Origin: Corallococcus sp. CA053C
GTDB taxonomy: Bacteria; Myxococcota; Myxococcia; Myxococcales; Myxococcaceae
DNA length: 32,736 nt
Assembly (NCBI RefSeq): GCF_003611675.1
Contig: NZ_RAWA01000060.1
Location: forward strand, 1 to 32,736
Direction: 5' to 3'
The notes below the pieces were generated by a model, which worked only from the letters and a program-made list of their open reading frames with translations, was not told where the DNA came from and did no database searches. A program made the position numbers and the translations under genes. Shown in pieces: positions 14,304-22,458 of the stretch; the first letter of the stretch is position 1; every line of letters starts with the position of its first letter.

Positions 14304-16452
14304 CATGAGCCCCTGGACGCTGTGCCTCTGCGCGCTGCTGCTGGCCGTGCCCCGCCCCGCGCAGGCCCAGTCGCAGGAGGAGAAGCGGCGGCAGCTCCAG
14401 GAACGACTGGGGGTCAAGAAGCCCGCGGAGCCCGCGACGCGTGTGGAGGCAACTCCCGACGCGGGCGTCGCCGAGCCCGCCGAAGCATCCGCCGCTCCCA
14501 AGGGGACTCCGTCGCCGCCGTCCAGATCCCAGCCCGGCCCGGCGAAGCCCCGCGCGCTGACCTTCGCGGAGGACGCACGACCGATCCTCGAGAAGCAGTG
14601 CGCCTCCTGCCACCGCCCTGACGGCAAGGCGGCCAGGACCCAGTGGGTGCTGCGAGGAGGACCGGAGGACTACGACGCCACCCTGCGCTTCGTGAAGACC
14701 GCCGCCGCGGCCCAGAGCCCGCTGCTCAAGAAGGGCAGCGGAGCGACGCTTCACGGAGGCCAGAAGGCCATCGCCGTGGACTCCGCGGAGTACGCGAAGC
14801 TGCTCACGTGGATTGAAGGGGGCGCGCTCCCCGGCCGGGCATCGGTCGCCACCACCCCGGCGCCCGTGAGTCCCCCTACCGTGGCGGCCAGCGAACCAAA
14901 GCCCGCGGCGCCGCACACCCGCGACAGCGCTCCCACGCCCCTCGCGTCCAATCCAACGCCCGCCGAGCCCGGGCCCGCGCCTGTGATTGCCCCATCGCCG
15001 CCCGCGGCGTCCCCCACGGCGGCAGCGGACGCGCTGCGCTTCGCGCCCCGCATCCACGAACAGCTGATGTCCGGCTGCGCGAGCTGTCACGCCCCGGATG
15101 GGTTCGCCGGATCCAGTCGCTATGTGGCCAGCGCTGATCCCGTGCAGCATCTGCGGTCGGTGTTGCCACTGGTGGTGCCCGGCTCCGCCGCGACCAGCCT
15201 CCTCTACCAGCGCGCGAAGGGCGAAGCGCACCCGGGCGGAGCAGTGTGGGAGCCGGGAAGCGCGGAGCTCGAACTCCTGGGCCAGTGGATCAACGCGGGC
15301 GCGTTGGGGCCTGTCCCCGACACCACCGCTGTCGCCTCCGCGCCCGGATCCACGACAAGCCCCGCGACGCCCGCGGCCGCGCCCACTCCTCCGGCCCCCG
15401 CTGCCAACCCGCACGCGGCCAACCCGCACGCAGGAATTTCGCTGGGGACCTATCCGGTCCTCGGCTCGCTGAGCCTCAACGGACGCTTCGACCTCAACTA
15501 CGAGCGCCGCAACTACAACGACCACCCCTTCCAGTCCGAGGGCGTGAACGCGCTGCGCAGCTACCACCAGTTCCTCTTCCTGACGCGGCAGTCCGCCACG
15601 GATCCGGTGATGCTGACCCTGGAGGCGCTGTCGTTGCAGTTCTGGGAGGTCGGCGTCCGGGTCGGCCCGGAGACCTGGCCGGTGAAGGTGTTCGCCAAGG
15701 GGGGCAAGGTGCTCGTTCCCTTCGGCGGCGAGCCGCTCTTCCACCACAACTACGGTGGGCTCGCGGGCTTTGATCAGAAGGTGCTCCCGGTGGTGTTCGC
15801 GCGGGAGGGGCTGACGGTGAACGTGCAGCGCCGACAGGGACCGCTGACCCTCTCCGGCGACGCCTACCTCATCGCCGGCTTCCGGCTGAGGACCGCCGAC
15901 GCGGTGCTCAACCTCCAGTCCGACTTCGCACCGCTGGACGAGACGCGCCTGGGCCTCGGCGCGCGGCTGGGCGCCTCCTGGGGGCCCATCAGCGTGTGGT
16001 ACTCGCCCTACTTCAACTCGCTGGGGTTCGGGCGCCGCCTGTTCCTCCAGGCGCTGGATGTGGCGGTGTGGCGTCCGCGCGGAGTCCCGGTGCTGGAGCG
16101 CTTCTCGCTGGGCGCCGGGCTGCTGCGCGGGGACGTCTCCGGAGGCGAGGACGAGGGTTACGGCGGGCCGGGCGCGGACTACTACCACTTCGCCAGCTAC
16201 CTCCAACTGCGCTTCCATCCCTCGGACTGGCTCTACCTCCAGTACCGGCAGGGGCTGCGCACCTTCGGGAACCGGCGGGGGTTGATCCTCGATTCGACGG
16301 ATCTCACCCGCGACGACGGCTCCACGCACAACGTGGGCGCGGTCGCCCGGTGGCGGGGTCTGAGCGCCGGGCTCTTCCACTACTGGAACCTGGAGAAGGC
16401 CGACGAGCTCCCGGACGACTTCACCCGACTGGTGGTGGCGTATGAGTTCTAG
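14290..16452 (+). CDS. Porin-cytochrome fusion: two monoheme domains plus outer-membrane beta-barrel
   Basis: A 720-residue exported protein with an unusual modular layout. A Sec signal peptide ends near AQAQ (about residue 27). A charged helix and Pro/Ala-rich linker lead to a monoheme domain with CASCH at 104-108 and a second homologous domain with CASCH at 263-267. A Pro/Ala-rich linker then ends in NPHAANPHAG. From about residue 385 to the end the sequence alternates polar and hydrophobic residues in short strands separated by Gly/Asp-rich turns, and the last residue is Phe (VVAYEF), the usual end of an outer-membrane beta-barrel. The barrel part, about 335 residues, suggests roughly 14-16 strands. 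I infer periplasmic heme domains tethered to an outer-membrane channel. GAGG lies six bases before the ATG at 14290; an ATG at 14305 is possible. The barrel call rests on pattern, not on a recognised family. Confidence 0.82.
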   Translation: MRLADMSPWTLCLCALLLAVPRPAQAQSQEEKRRQLQERLGVKKPAEPATRVEATPDAGVAEPAEASAAPKGTPSPPSRSQPGPAKPRALTFAEDARPILEKQCASCHRPDGKAARTQWVLRGGPEDYDATLRFVKTAAAAQSPLLKKGSGATLHGGQKAIAVDSAEYAKLLTWIEGGALPGRASVATTPAPVSPPTVAASEPKPAAPHTRDSAPTPLASNPTPAEPGPAPVIAPSPPAASPTAAADALRFAPRIHEQLMSGCASCHAPDGFAGSSRYVASADPVQHLRSVLPLVVPGSAATSLLYQRAKGEAHPGGAVWEPGSAELELLGQWINAGALGPVPDTTAVASAPGSTTSPATPAAAPTPPAPAANPHAANPHAGISLGTYPVLGSLSLNGRFDLNYERRNYNDHPFQSEGVNALRSYHQFLFLTRQSATDPVMLTLEALSLQFWEVGVRVGPETWPVKVFAKGGKVLVPFGGEPLFHHNYGGLAGFDQKVLPVVFAREGLTVNVQRRQGPLTLSGDAYLIAGFRLRTADAVLNLQSDFAPLDETRLGLGARLGASWGPISVWYSPYFNSLGFGRRLFLQALDVAVWRPRGVPVLERFSLGAGLLRGDVSGGEDEGYGGPGADYYHFASYLQLRFHPSDWLYLQYRQGLRTFGNRRGLILDSTDLTRDDGSTHNVGAVARWRGLSAGLFHYWNLEKADELPDDFTRLVVAYEF

Positions 16453-16867
16453 GTCCCTCTTCCGGACGCTGGCCGTGATGCTTCCGTGCGTGCTGGGCTG
16501 CGCGGACTTCGAACGCGGCGAGCCCACCGCCGACGCGGGCGTCTCGCCCACGAATGACGGTGGTGGCGGCGGGGATGGCGGAGAGGCCGTCTCCTTCGCC
16601 AGCAGCGTCCATCCGCTCCTGACCTCCGGCTGCCAGTCCTGCCATCGCAGCGGCGGCGCTGCCGGAGACACCGGCTTCCAGCTGACCGGCGACGCCGAGG
16701 CGGACTACCTGGAAGCGAGCGCGTTGATCGACGCGTCCAATCCGTCCGCCAGCCGCCTGCTGCGCAAGGCCACGGGCGCGGGCCACGGCGGCGGAACGAT
16801 CTACCGGGACACCAGCACCGAGTACCAAACCCTCCTGGCATGGGTCGCCGGAGGCGCTCAACCTTGA
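16442..16867 (+). CDS. Monoheme cytochrome c lipoprotein
   Basis: A 141-residue lipoprotein whose leader ends in VLGC (lipidated Cys19 or so) followed by ADF. A low-complexity Asp/Gly linker (NDGGGGGDGGE) leads to one monoheme domain with CQSCH at residues 64-68. That domain is homologous to the two in the upstream porin-cytochrome: each has F-x(4)-HP/HE before the heme site, a conserved H-x-GG about 45-50 residues later, and a closing EY-x(3)-L-x-W-x(2)-GGA. The conserved His of the H-x-GG motif is a candidate distal ligand. It overlaps the porin gene by 11 bases. Membrane sidedness is unknown; it could sit on either face of the outer membrane and link the porin to the decaheme protein. Confidence 0.85.
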   Translation: MSSRSLFRTLAVMLPCVLGCADFERGEPTADAGVSPTNDGGGGGDGGEAVSFASSVHPLLTSGCQSCHRSGGAAGDTGFQLTGDAEADYLEASALIDASNPSASRLLRKATGAGHGGGTIYRDTSTEYQTLLAWVAGGAQP

Positions 16868-16893
16868 AGCACTTCATCCCCAGGAGAGTCCCG

Positions 16894-19218
16894 ATGAAAC
16901 GCCACGCCCTGCTCCTGGTTGGACTGGCGCTCACGCTGTCCGCCTGCGCCAAACTGGAGACCTCCAACCCGGGGATCACCACCTCCGGAGCCCACTCGGT
17001 GATGGTGGGGCAGACGCTCCAGCTCACGGCCACCACGCGCGAGGCCAGCGACACGGGCTACTCGTGGGAGAGCGAGGACCCGAGCATCGCGACGGTGGAC
17101 GACGCCGGCCTCGTGACGGGTGTCAGCGCGGGTGAGACCGGAGTGAAGGTCGTCGGTGCGCAGTCCCGGCTGGAGGGGGGCCACGCGGTGGTGGTGATCG
17201 CGCCTTCCGCCAGCACCGATGCGGGCGTCAATCCCGACCAGGTGCCCTACTTCGTCGCCTGGTCCGGTTCGCCGCATGCGGACACCACCGCCGAGGCCTT
17301 CACTCACTGGAACGCGGCGGGCAACGTCCCGACCACCTGCGCGCGGTGCCACAGCTCGGAGGGCTTCATCGACTACCTGGGCGGTGATGGATCCCTGGCG
17401 GGACGCGTGGACGCCCCCGGAAAGACGCAGTCCGTGGTGCGCTGCGAGACGTGCCACGACAGCGCGGCCTCCAGCCTGACGGCGGTCACCTTCCCCTCGG
17501 GCAAGCAGGTCACCGGCCTGGGCGAGGAGGCGCGGTGCATGGTGTGTCACCAGGGGCGCGCCGCGGGGAAGGACATCGACGCGCAGATCGCGGACGCGGG
17601 TGTCGTCGGCGAGGACACCACCTCCCCGGCGCTGGGCTTCACCAACATCCACTACTACCCCGCGGCCGCGACGCTCTTCGCAAGCCAGGCGGCTGGCGGC
17701 TACCAGTACGCGAATCAGGTCTACGACACGCGGTTCCGCCACGTGCCCAACTTCGACAAGTGCAACGAGTGCCATGACGCGCACACCACCCGGGTCCGCT
17801 GGGATGAATGCGCCACCTGTCACCCGGGAGTGACCGACGTGACGAAGGCCTGGAACATCCGGCAGATCGCCTCGCGCAACCAGGACTACGACGGGGACAA
17901 CAACCGCGCGGAAGGCATCTACTTCGAGATTCAAGGCCTGCGGGAGAAGCTGCTGGCCAGCCTCCAGCGCTACGGCGCGGAGCGGTCCCAGCCCCTCTGC
18001 TACGGCGATACGCACCCGTACTGGTTCCGGGACACCGACAAGGACGGGACCTGTAGCGCGGCGGAGTCCGTGGCCGCCAATGCGTTCGCCAGCTGGACCC
18101 CGCGCCTGCAGAAGGCGGCCTACAACTACCAGCTGTCCAAGGTGGATCCCGGCGCGTTCGCGCACAACGCGAAGTACATCATCCAGCTGTTGCATGACTC
18201 GACCCAGTCGGTGAACCAGGGGCTGGCCGTCCCCTTCGATACGTCGTTGCTCGTGCGCAATGATCCGGGCCACTTCAACGGCGCCAGCAAGGCGGCGCGC
18301 AACTGGGATTCGAGCGAGGCGGTCCAGGCCGGCTGCTCCCGCTGCCACAGCGGCGCGCAGGGCTACCGGTTCTTCGTCCAGTACGGCGTGGGGCAGTCGG
18401 TGCCGGAGACCGCCAACGGCCTGGAGTGCTCCACCTGCCACGAGAACTTCGAGCCCACCTACGACGTCTTCGTCCCCGCGAAGACGTGGCTGCCGGACAA
18501 CACGACGGTGAACCTGCCGGGCCAGGACAACCTCTGCGCCAACTGCCACATCGGCCGCGCGTCCAAGGCCACCATCGACACGGCGCTGGCGGCGGGTGGC
18601 ACGCCGCGCTTCCAGAACGTGCACTACCTGCCGGCCGCCGGGACGCGTGAAGGAACGCTGGCCAGGATTGGATACGAGTACCCCAGCAAGACGTACGCGG
18701 GCCGGCTCACGCACATGGGCGGGGTGCAGTGCACGAGCTGCCATGTGCCGGGCGGGACCAACCACACGTTCAAGGTCGCGGACGTGTGGAACGCGCGCTG
18801 TGAGACGTGCCACGCGGACCAGAGCGCGGCGGAGCAGATCCGCAACGTCCACCTGCAGGACTACGACGGAGATGGGAACACCACCGAGCCCCTGAAGGCG
18901 GAGGTGGATGGAATGGCCGCGCGCCTGCTGACGGCCATGCGCGGGGTGACGGGCAATGGCCTCTGCTACAACGGCGAGGCCAATCCGTACTTCTTCAAGG
19001 ACACGGACAAGAACGGCACCTGCAGCGCGACGGAGTCCGTCTCCGCCAACGCGTTCGCGCCGTTCACCCCGGCCCTCGTCCAGGCGGCCCACAACTACCA
19101 GCTGAGCCAGAAGGATCCGGGCTCGTGGGCCCACAACTTCAACTACATCGGGCAGCTCCTCTTCGACAGCACCGAGAACCTCACCGGAGCCCCTCCCACG
19201 AACCTCATCCGGCCCTAG
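16894..19218 (+). CDS. Decaheme c-type cytochrome lipoprotein with Ig-like domain
   Basis: A 774-residue lipoprotein (LSAC, lipidated Cys18) with an N-terminal bacterial Ig-like (Big_2) domain at about 25-105, including [20 protein letters not shown]. Ten CXXCH motifs follow, starting at residues 149, 184, 215, 290, 306, 481, 512, 548, 613 and 636. They form two pentaheme halves with similar spacing. Each half ends in a homologous heme-free module containing LCY, a DTDK(D/N)GTCSA(A/T)E loop (residues 380-391 and 703-714), AYNYQLS/AHNYQLS and AHN. The loop matches the EF-hand calcium pattern D-x-D-x-D/N-G-x(5)-E. It is the likely surface terminal reductase of the operon, comparable in heme number, though not evidently in sequence, to MtrC/OmcA. 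The ATG at 16894 follows AGGAG; upstream in-frame starts overlap the preceding gene. Confidence 0.9.
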   Translation: MKRHALLLVGLALTLSACAKLETSNPGITTSGAHSVMVGQTLQLTATTREASDTGYSWESEDPSIATVDDAGLVTGVSAGETGVKVVGAQSRLEGGHAVVVIAPSASTDAGVNPDQVPYFVAWSGSPHADTTAEAFTHWNAAGNVPTTCARCHSSEGFIDYLGGDGSLAGRVDAPGKTQSVVRCETCHDSAASSLTAVTFPSGKQVTGLGEEARCMVCHQGRAAGKDIDAQIADAGVVGEDTTSPALGFTNIHYYPAAATLFASQAAGGYQYANQVYDTRFRHVPNFDKCNECHDAHTTRVRWDECATCHPGVTDVTKAWNIRQIASRNQDYDGDNNRAEGIYFEIQGLREKLLASLQRYGAERSQPLCYGDTHPYWFRDTDKDGTCSAAESVAANAFASWTPRLQKAAYNYQLSKVDPGAFAHNAKYIIQLLHDSTQSVNQGLAVPFDTSLLVRNDPGHFNGASKAARNWDSSEAVQAGCSRCHSGAQGYRFFVQYGVGQSVPETANGLECSTCHENFEPTYDVFVPAKTWLPDNTTVNLPGQDNLCANCHIGRASKATIDTALAAGGTPRFQNVHYLPAAGTREGTLARIGYEYPSKTYAGRLTHMGGVQCTSCHVPGGTNHTFKVADVWNARCETCHADQSAAEQIRNVHLQDYDGDGNTTEPLKAEVDGMAARLLTAMRGVTGNGLCYNGEANPYFFKDTDKNGTCSATESVSANAFAPFTPALVQAAHNYQLSQKDPGSWAHNFNYIGQLLFDSTENLTGAPPTNLIRP

Positions 19219-19230
19219 CCCGAAAGGGCC
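19211..19230. terminator. Hairpin at convergent gene ends, possible bidirectional terminator
   Basis: GGCCCT (19211-19216) pairs with AGGGCC (19225-19230) around an 8-base loop. The hairpin covers the palindromic CTAG that supplies the stop codons of both convergent genes (19216-19218 plus, 19215-19217 minus). No T-tract is present. Confidence 0.4.
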
Positions 19231-20147
19231 GAGGACTCCTCCGCCGTCCTCAGCCCGGGCGGCGGTGGAGCATGCAGTCGCAGGCGCTCCCCTGAAATCG
19301 GGTGCGTGAACGCGAGCGTCTCCGCGTGGAGCAGGTAGCCACCGTCTCCGGGCAGCCCGGGCTCCTTCTCCCGGGGCAGTCCCCCGGCCGCGAACATCGG
19401 ATCTCCAGCGAGCGGATGCCCGATGAAGGCCAGGTGGATGCGGATCTGCTCCGGGCGCCCGGTGTGGATGCGCACCTCGAAGAGCGTCTGCCCTTCACGC
19501 CGCTCCAGCACGCGGGCGCTGCTGCTGGACGCCTTGCCCTGCGCGCTGGCCCCATGCACCGTCCCCAGCAGCGGGTGGGGCACCAGCCCGATGGGCGCGC
19601 GGATGTCGTAGTGCTCCTGCGCCGCGACGCCGTCCGACAGCGCGCGATAGCGCTTCTCCACGTCACCTTCCCGCCAGCTGTGTGAGAGGCGGGCCGCCGC
19701 CTCGCGCGTGCGGGAGAACAACACCAGCCCGGACGTCGCCCGCCCCAGCCGGTGCAGCGCCGACGCCTCCGGCCAGCGCAGCCGCACGAAGGACAGCAGC
19801 GTGTTCTTGAGGAAGCCTCCGGACGGCATCGTCGGAAGGCCGCTCGGCTTGATCACCGCGAGCAGGGCTTCGTCCTCGTACACCAGCTCGAAGCTGTCCG
19901 GCGTCTCGCCCTCCTGCCACGGCGGGCGGTGCCAGCACAGCTCCTGGTGCGCGCGCAGCAGCTCGTCGCCCGTCGCCGTGACGCCGTCCAACTGCACCTC
20001 CCCGCGCAGGAAGCGGGCGCGCCACGCCTCTTCGGAAGAGTGCCGGTACCTGTCCGCCAGCCAGGCAAGCGCGGTGCGCCCCACGGCGGCGGCTTCCACC
20101 TGCTCGCGATACACGTAGCCGTCATTCAGGCCGGGCTTGGACGTCAC
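19215..20147 (-). CDS. RluA-family pseudouridine synthase with atypical active-site motif
   Basis: A 310-residue protein of the RluA family, whose members isomerise uridine to pseudouridine in rRNA or tRNA. An S4-like N-terminal segment (about 15-75) is followed by the catalytic domain with [13 protein letters not shown] near 100 and the [24 protein letters not shown] region near 228-250. The active-site motif, normally HRLDxxTSG, reads HRLGRATSG at 132-140: Gly135 (GGG codon) stands where the catalytic Asp is expected. I recall HRLG variants among some plant and bacterial relatives, so it may be a natural subfamily with altered chemistry or function. The GTG start at 20147 has only a weak ribosome site. 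It converges with the decaheme gene and diverges from allA. Confidence 0.87.
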   Translation of the reverse strand: MTSKPGLNDGYVYREQVEAAAVGRTALAWLADRYRHSSEEAWRARFLRGEVQLDGVTATGDELLRAHQELCWHRPPWQEGETPDSFELVYEDEALLAVIKPSGLPTMPSGGFLKNTLLSFVRLRWPEASALHRLGRATSGLVLFSRTREAAARLSHSWREGDVEKRYRALSDGVAAQEHYDIRAPIGLVPHPLLGTVHGASAQGKASSSSARVLERREGQTLFEVRIHTGRPEQIRIHLAFIGHPLAGDPMFAAGGLPREKEPGLPGDGGYLLHAETLAFTHPISGERLRLHAPPPPGLRTAEESSALSG

Positions 20148-20187
20148 CGGGGCACTCTATCCGGCAGGTCGCGGCCCCTTGCGCGTA

Positions 20188-20193
20188 TATATT
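20188..20193 (+). promoter_or_regulatory. Possible -10 element for a leaderless allA transcript
   Basis: TATATT lies seven bases before the allA ATG in an otherwise GC-rich region, and no Shine-Dalgarno sequence precedes the ATG. Transcription from this element would begin at or next to the start codon. No good -35 hexamer is visible. Confidence 0.4.
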
Positions 20194-20200
20194 TGGCCGC

Positions 20201-20725
20201 ATGAAGGACGCTCCCTCGCCCCGCTCCCTCCTCGCGCTCCCCCTGACGCCGGAGGCCTTCGCTCCCTTCGGGGACGTCGTCTCCGCGGGGCTCAAGAGCG
20301 GCGCGGCGGCGAACCAGGGCACCGCCGTGCGGTTCGACTGGTCGGCGAAGCTGGAGAGCGACCGTGCGGGCGCGAAGCCCAACCTCGCGGTGTTCCGCTC
20401 GGTGCCGCAGCCGCTTCCCTTCACCGTGAAGCTGCTGGAGCACCACCCCCGCTCAAGCCAGGCCTTCCTGCCCATGCGCTGCTCGCGGTTCCTCGTGTGC
20501 GTCGCGCCAACCGACGCCTCGGGCGGCCCCGACCTGGACGGCCTCGTCGCGTTCGTCTGCGGCCCCGGCCAGGGCGTGAACTACCACCGGGGCGTGTGGC
20601 ACCACCCCATCATCGCGCTCGACACTCCGGCCGAGTTCGCGATGCTGGCGTGGGAGGACGGGGGCGCGGAGGACTGCGTCGTGCGTCAGTTCTCCACCAC
20701 CGTTGCCGTACACCTGGGGGACTGA
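20201..20725 (+). CDS. allA: Ureidoglycolate lyase
   Basis: This 174-residue protein should split ureidoglycolate into glyoxylate and urea, a late step of allantoin and purine catabolism in the cytoplasm. It matches AllA along its full length: the N-terminal PLTPEAFAPFGDV, the central LEHHPRSSQAFLP with metal/substrate-site histidines, and the signature GQGVNYHRGVWHHPIIAL near residues 123-140. No other allantoin genes are in this window, so the rest of the pathway must lie elsewhere or the protein serves another role. The next gene begins one base after its stop, suggesting co-transcription. A TATATT box seven bases upstream with no ribosome site suggests leaderless expression. Confidence 0.9.
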   Translation: MKDAPSPRSLLALPLTPEAFAPFGDVVSAGLKSGAAANQGTAVRFDWSAKLESDRAGAKPNLAVFRSVPQPLPFTVKLLEHHPRSSQAFLPMRCSRFLVCVAPTDASGGPDLDGLVAFVCGPGQGVNYHRGVWHHPIIALDTPAEFAMLAWEDGGAEDCVVRQFSTTVAVHLGD

Positions 20726-20726
20726 C

Positions 20727-21536
20727 ATGGCCAACGCGATCTCGAAGACGGCGTACTACACCCTGGCGTGCCGGGACGCGGACGCGCACAAGCCCCGGCC
20801 GCTGTGCGGTGACACCTTCGCCGCGCGGTTCATGAACGACGAGGCCCGGAGCATCTGGTCGCGCTTCCAGTCCTTCACGCGGGCCAACACCAGCAATGCC
20901 GGCCGACATCAGATCATCGACGCGCTCGTGCAGGAGGAGCTCGACCGGGCTCCGCAGGCCCGGGTGGTGGTGCTCGGCGCGGGCTTCGACACGCGCGCGT
21001 ACCGTCTGCGTGGAGGCCGGTGGCTGGAGGTGGACGAGCCCGCCATCATCACGCACAAGGACGCGCAGCTGCCCGTGACGGAGGCGAAGAACCCCCTGGA
21101 GCGCCTCGCCATCGACTTCCAGGCGGAGTCGCTCTCCGCGCGGCTGGCGCCGTACCGGGACACGCAGCGCACGCACATCATCATCGAGGGCGTGCTCATG
21201 TACCTGACGCACGCGCAGCGCCGGGACATGCTCGCCGTGCTCAAGGAGCTGTTCCCTAAGCACGTCGTGTACTGCGACCTGATGCGGGCCACCTTCCAGC
21301 GCGACCACGGCGGCGCGCTGCACAAGGCCATCGCCGAGCTGGGGACGACCTTCCGGGACATGACGGACGCGCCCGAAGCCCTCTTCCTGGAGGCGGGCTA
21401 CACGCAGGCCTCCGTCACCTCCATCCCCCTGCGCACGGTGGAGCTCGCGGGCCAGCGGGTGCCGGCGTTCATGATCCGCCGGCTGCTGCCCTCGGTCCGC
21501 GACGGCTACCGCATCTTCAAGTTCGAGCGGTCCTGA
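20727..21536 (+). CDS. SAM-dependent methyltransferase, LCM family
   Basis: A 269-residue class I methyltransferase of the leucine carboxyl methyltransferase-like family. The SAM-binding motif is VVLGAGFDTRAYRL at about 81-94, followed by the acidic loop WLEVDEPAII and the family motif IIEGVLMYLTHAQRR near 155. In bacteria many members act on small-molecule or polyketide carboxylates, and the substrate here is unknown. The ATG at 20727 follows a GGGGGA site one base after the allA stop, so the two are probably one transcript although no shared pathway is obvious. Its stop is four bases from that of the convergent EamA gene. Confidence 0.88.
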   Translation: MANAISKTAYYTLACRDADAHKPRPLCGDTFAARFMNDEARSIWSRFQSFTRANTSNAGRHQIIDALVQEELDRAPQARVVVLGAGFDTRAYRLRGGRWLEVDEPAIITHKDAQLPVTEAKNPLERLAIDFQAESLSARLAPYRDTQRTHIIIEGVLMYLTHAQRRDMLAVLKELFPKHVVYCDLMRATFQRDHGGALHKAIAELGTTFRDMTDAPEALFLEAGYTQASVTSIPLRTVELAGQRVPAFMIRRLLPSVRDGYRIFKFERS

Positions 21537-21540
21537 CGCC

Positions 21541-22458
21541 TCACGACGCCTTGCGCGCCACGGGCTGCTGCTGCCCCAGGGCCACGCTCCCCAGGATGAG
21601 CGTGCCCGCGATGAGCATGGTGGGCGTCAGCGGTTCGTCCAGGAGCAGCCAGGCCCAGGCCACGCCGAACAGCGGCACGCTGTAGGTGACGGTGACGGCG
21701 CGCGCCGGGCCGATGCGTTGGATGAGGCGGTAGTACACGGCGAACGCCAGGCCCGTGCAGACCACGCCCAGCGACGCCGCCGCCAGCCAGGGCCGCGTCC
21801 CGATGGGCTGCGTCGGCCAGGTGGCGATGGCGAACGGCAGCATCAGCAGCGCGGAGCACGACAGCGTGGCGGCGGCGACGGCGGATGCGGGCAGCCCGGC
21901 CAGGTGACGCTTCACCATGTTCACGCCAATGCCGTAGAGGAACGCGGCGGTGGTGCCCGCCGCCGCGGCCCACGCGACGCCCGCGCCCCCCGTCTTCCCG
22001 CTGGCCAGCACCACCACCCCGGCGAAGCCCGTGAAGAGGGCCACCGCCCGCCGTGCGCCAATGCGCTCGCCGTAGAACAGGAACGCCACCAGCGCGGTGA
22101 ACAGCACCGACATGCTGTTGGTGATGGCCCCGATGCCCGCCGGGGCGCGCTGCGCGGCCCAGGCGAACAGCGCGAAGGGCACCGCCGAGTTGAGCACGCC
22201 CAGCAGCGCCAGCTTCGGCCACAGCCCGGGGCCGAAGGACGCTCGGGCCTTCCAGAGGAACGGCATCAGCACCAGCGCGCCCAGCGCGACCCGGAGCTCC
22301 ACCAGCGGCAGGGGTCCGAAGGCCGGGGCGGCGATGCGCATGAACAGGAAGGACGCCCCCCAGATGGCGCCCAGCGCTCCCAGCTCCAGCGGGGTGAGCC
22401 ATGCGCGGGTGAACGAGGGAGCAGCGGTGTGTGGATGGGTGAGACCGGAAGCACTCAT
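21541..22458 (-). CDS. EamA-family (DMT) transporter
   Basis: A 305-residue inner-membrane protein with about ten helices formed by two EamA repeats, the first beginning LGALGAIWGASFLFMRIAAPAFGPLPLVELR and the second WAAAAGTTAAFLYGIG. This is the drug/metabolite transporter superfamily, usually exporters of amino acids or metabolites. The ATG at 22458 follows an AGGGGA site. The gene is divergent from a LysR regulator 124 bases away, the classic arrangement in which the regulator controls the exporter. The substrate is unknown. Confidence 0.9.
   Translation of the reverse strand: MSASGLTHPHTAAPSFTRAWLTPLELGALGAIWGASFLFMRIAAPAFGPLPLVELRVALGALVLMPFLWKARASFGPGLWPKLALLGVLNSAVPFALFAWAAQRAPAGIGAITNSMSVLFTALVAFLFYGERIGARRAVALFTGFAGVVVLASGKTGGAGVAWAAAAGTTAAFLYGIGVNMVKRHLAGLPASAVAAATLSCSALLMLPFAIATWPTQPIGTRPWLAAASLGVVCTGLAFAVYYRLIQRIGPARAVTVTYSVPLFGVAWAWLLLDEPLTPTMLIAGTLILGSVALGQQQPVARKAS

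Noticed and set aside
14194-16671. Long minus-strand open frame opposite the porin-cytochrome
   Set aside because: The plus strand has a signal peptide, heme motifs and coupled starts. The minus frame has none and shows shadow composition. The same holds for the minus frame at 16858-19134.
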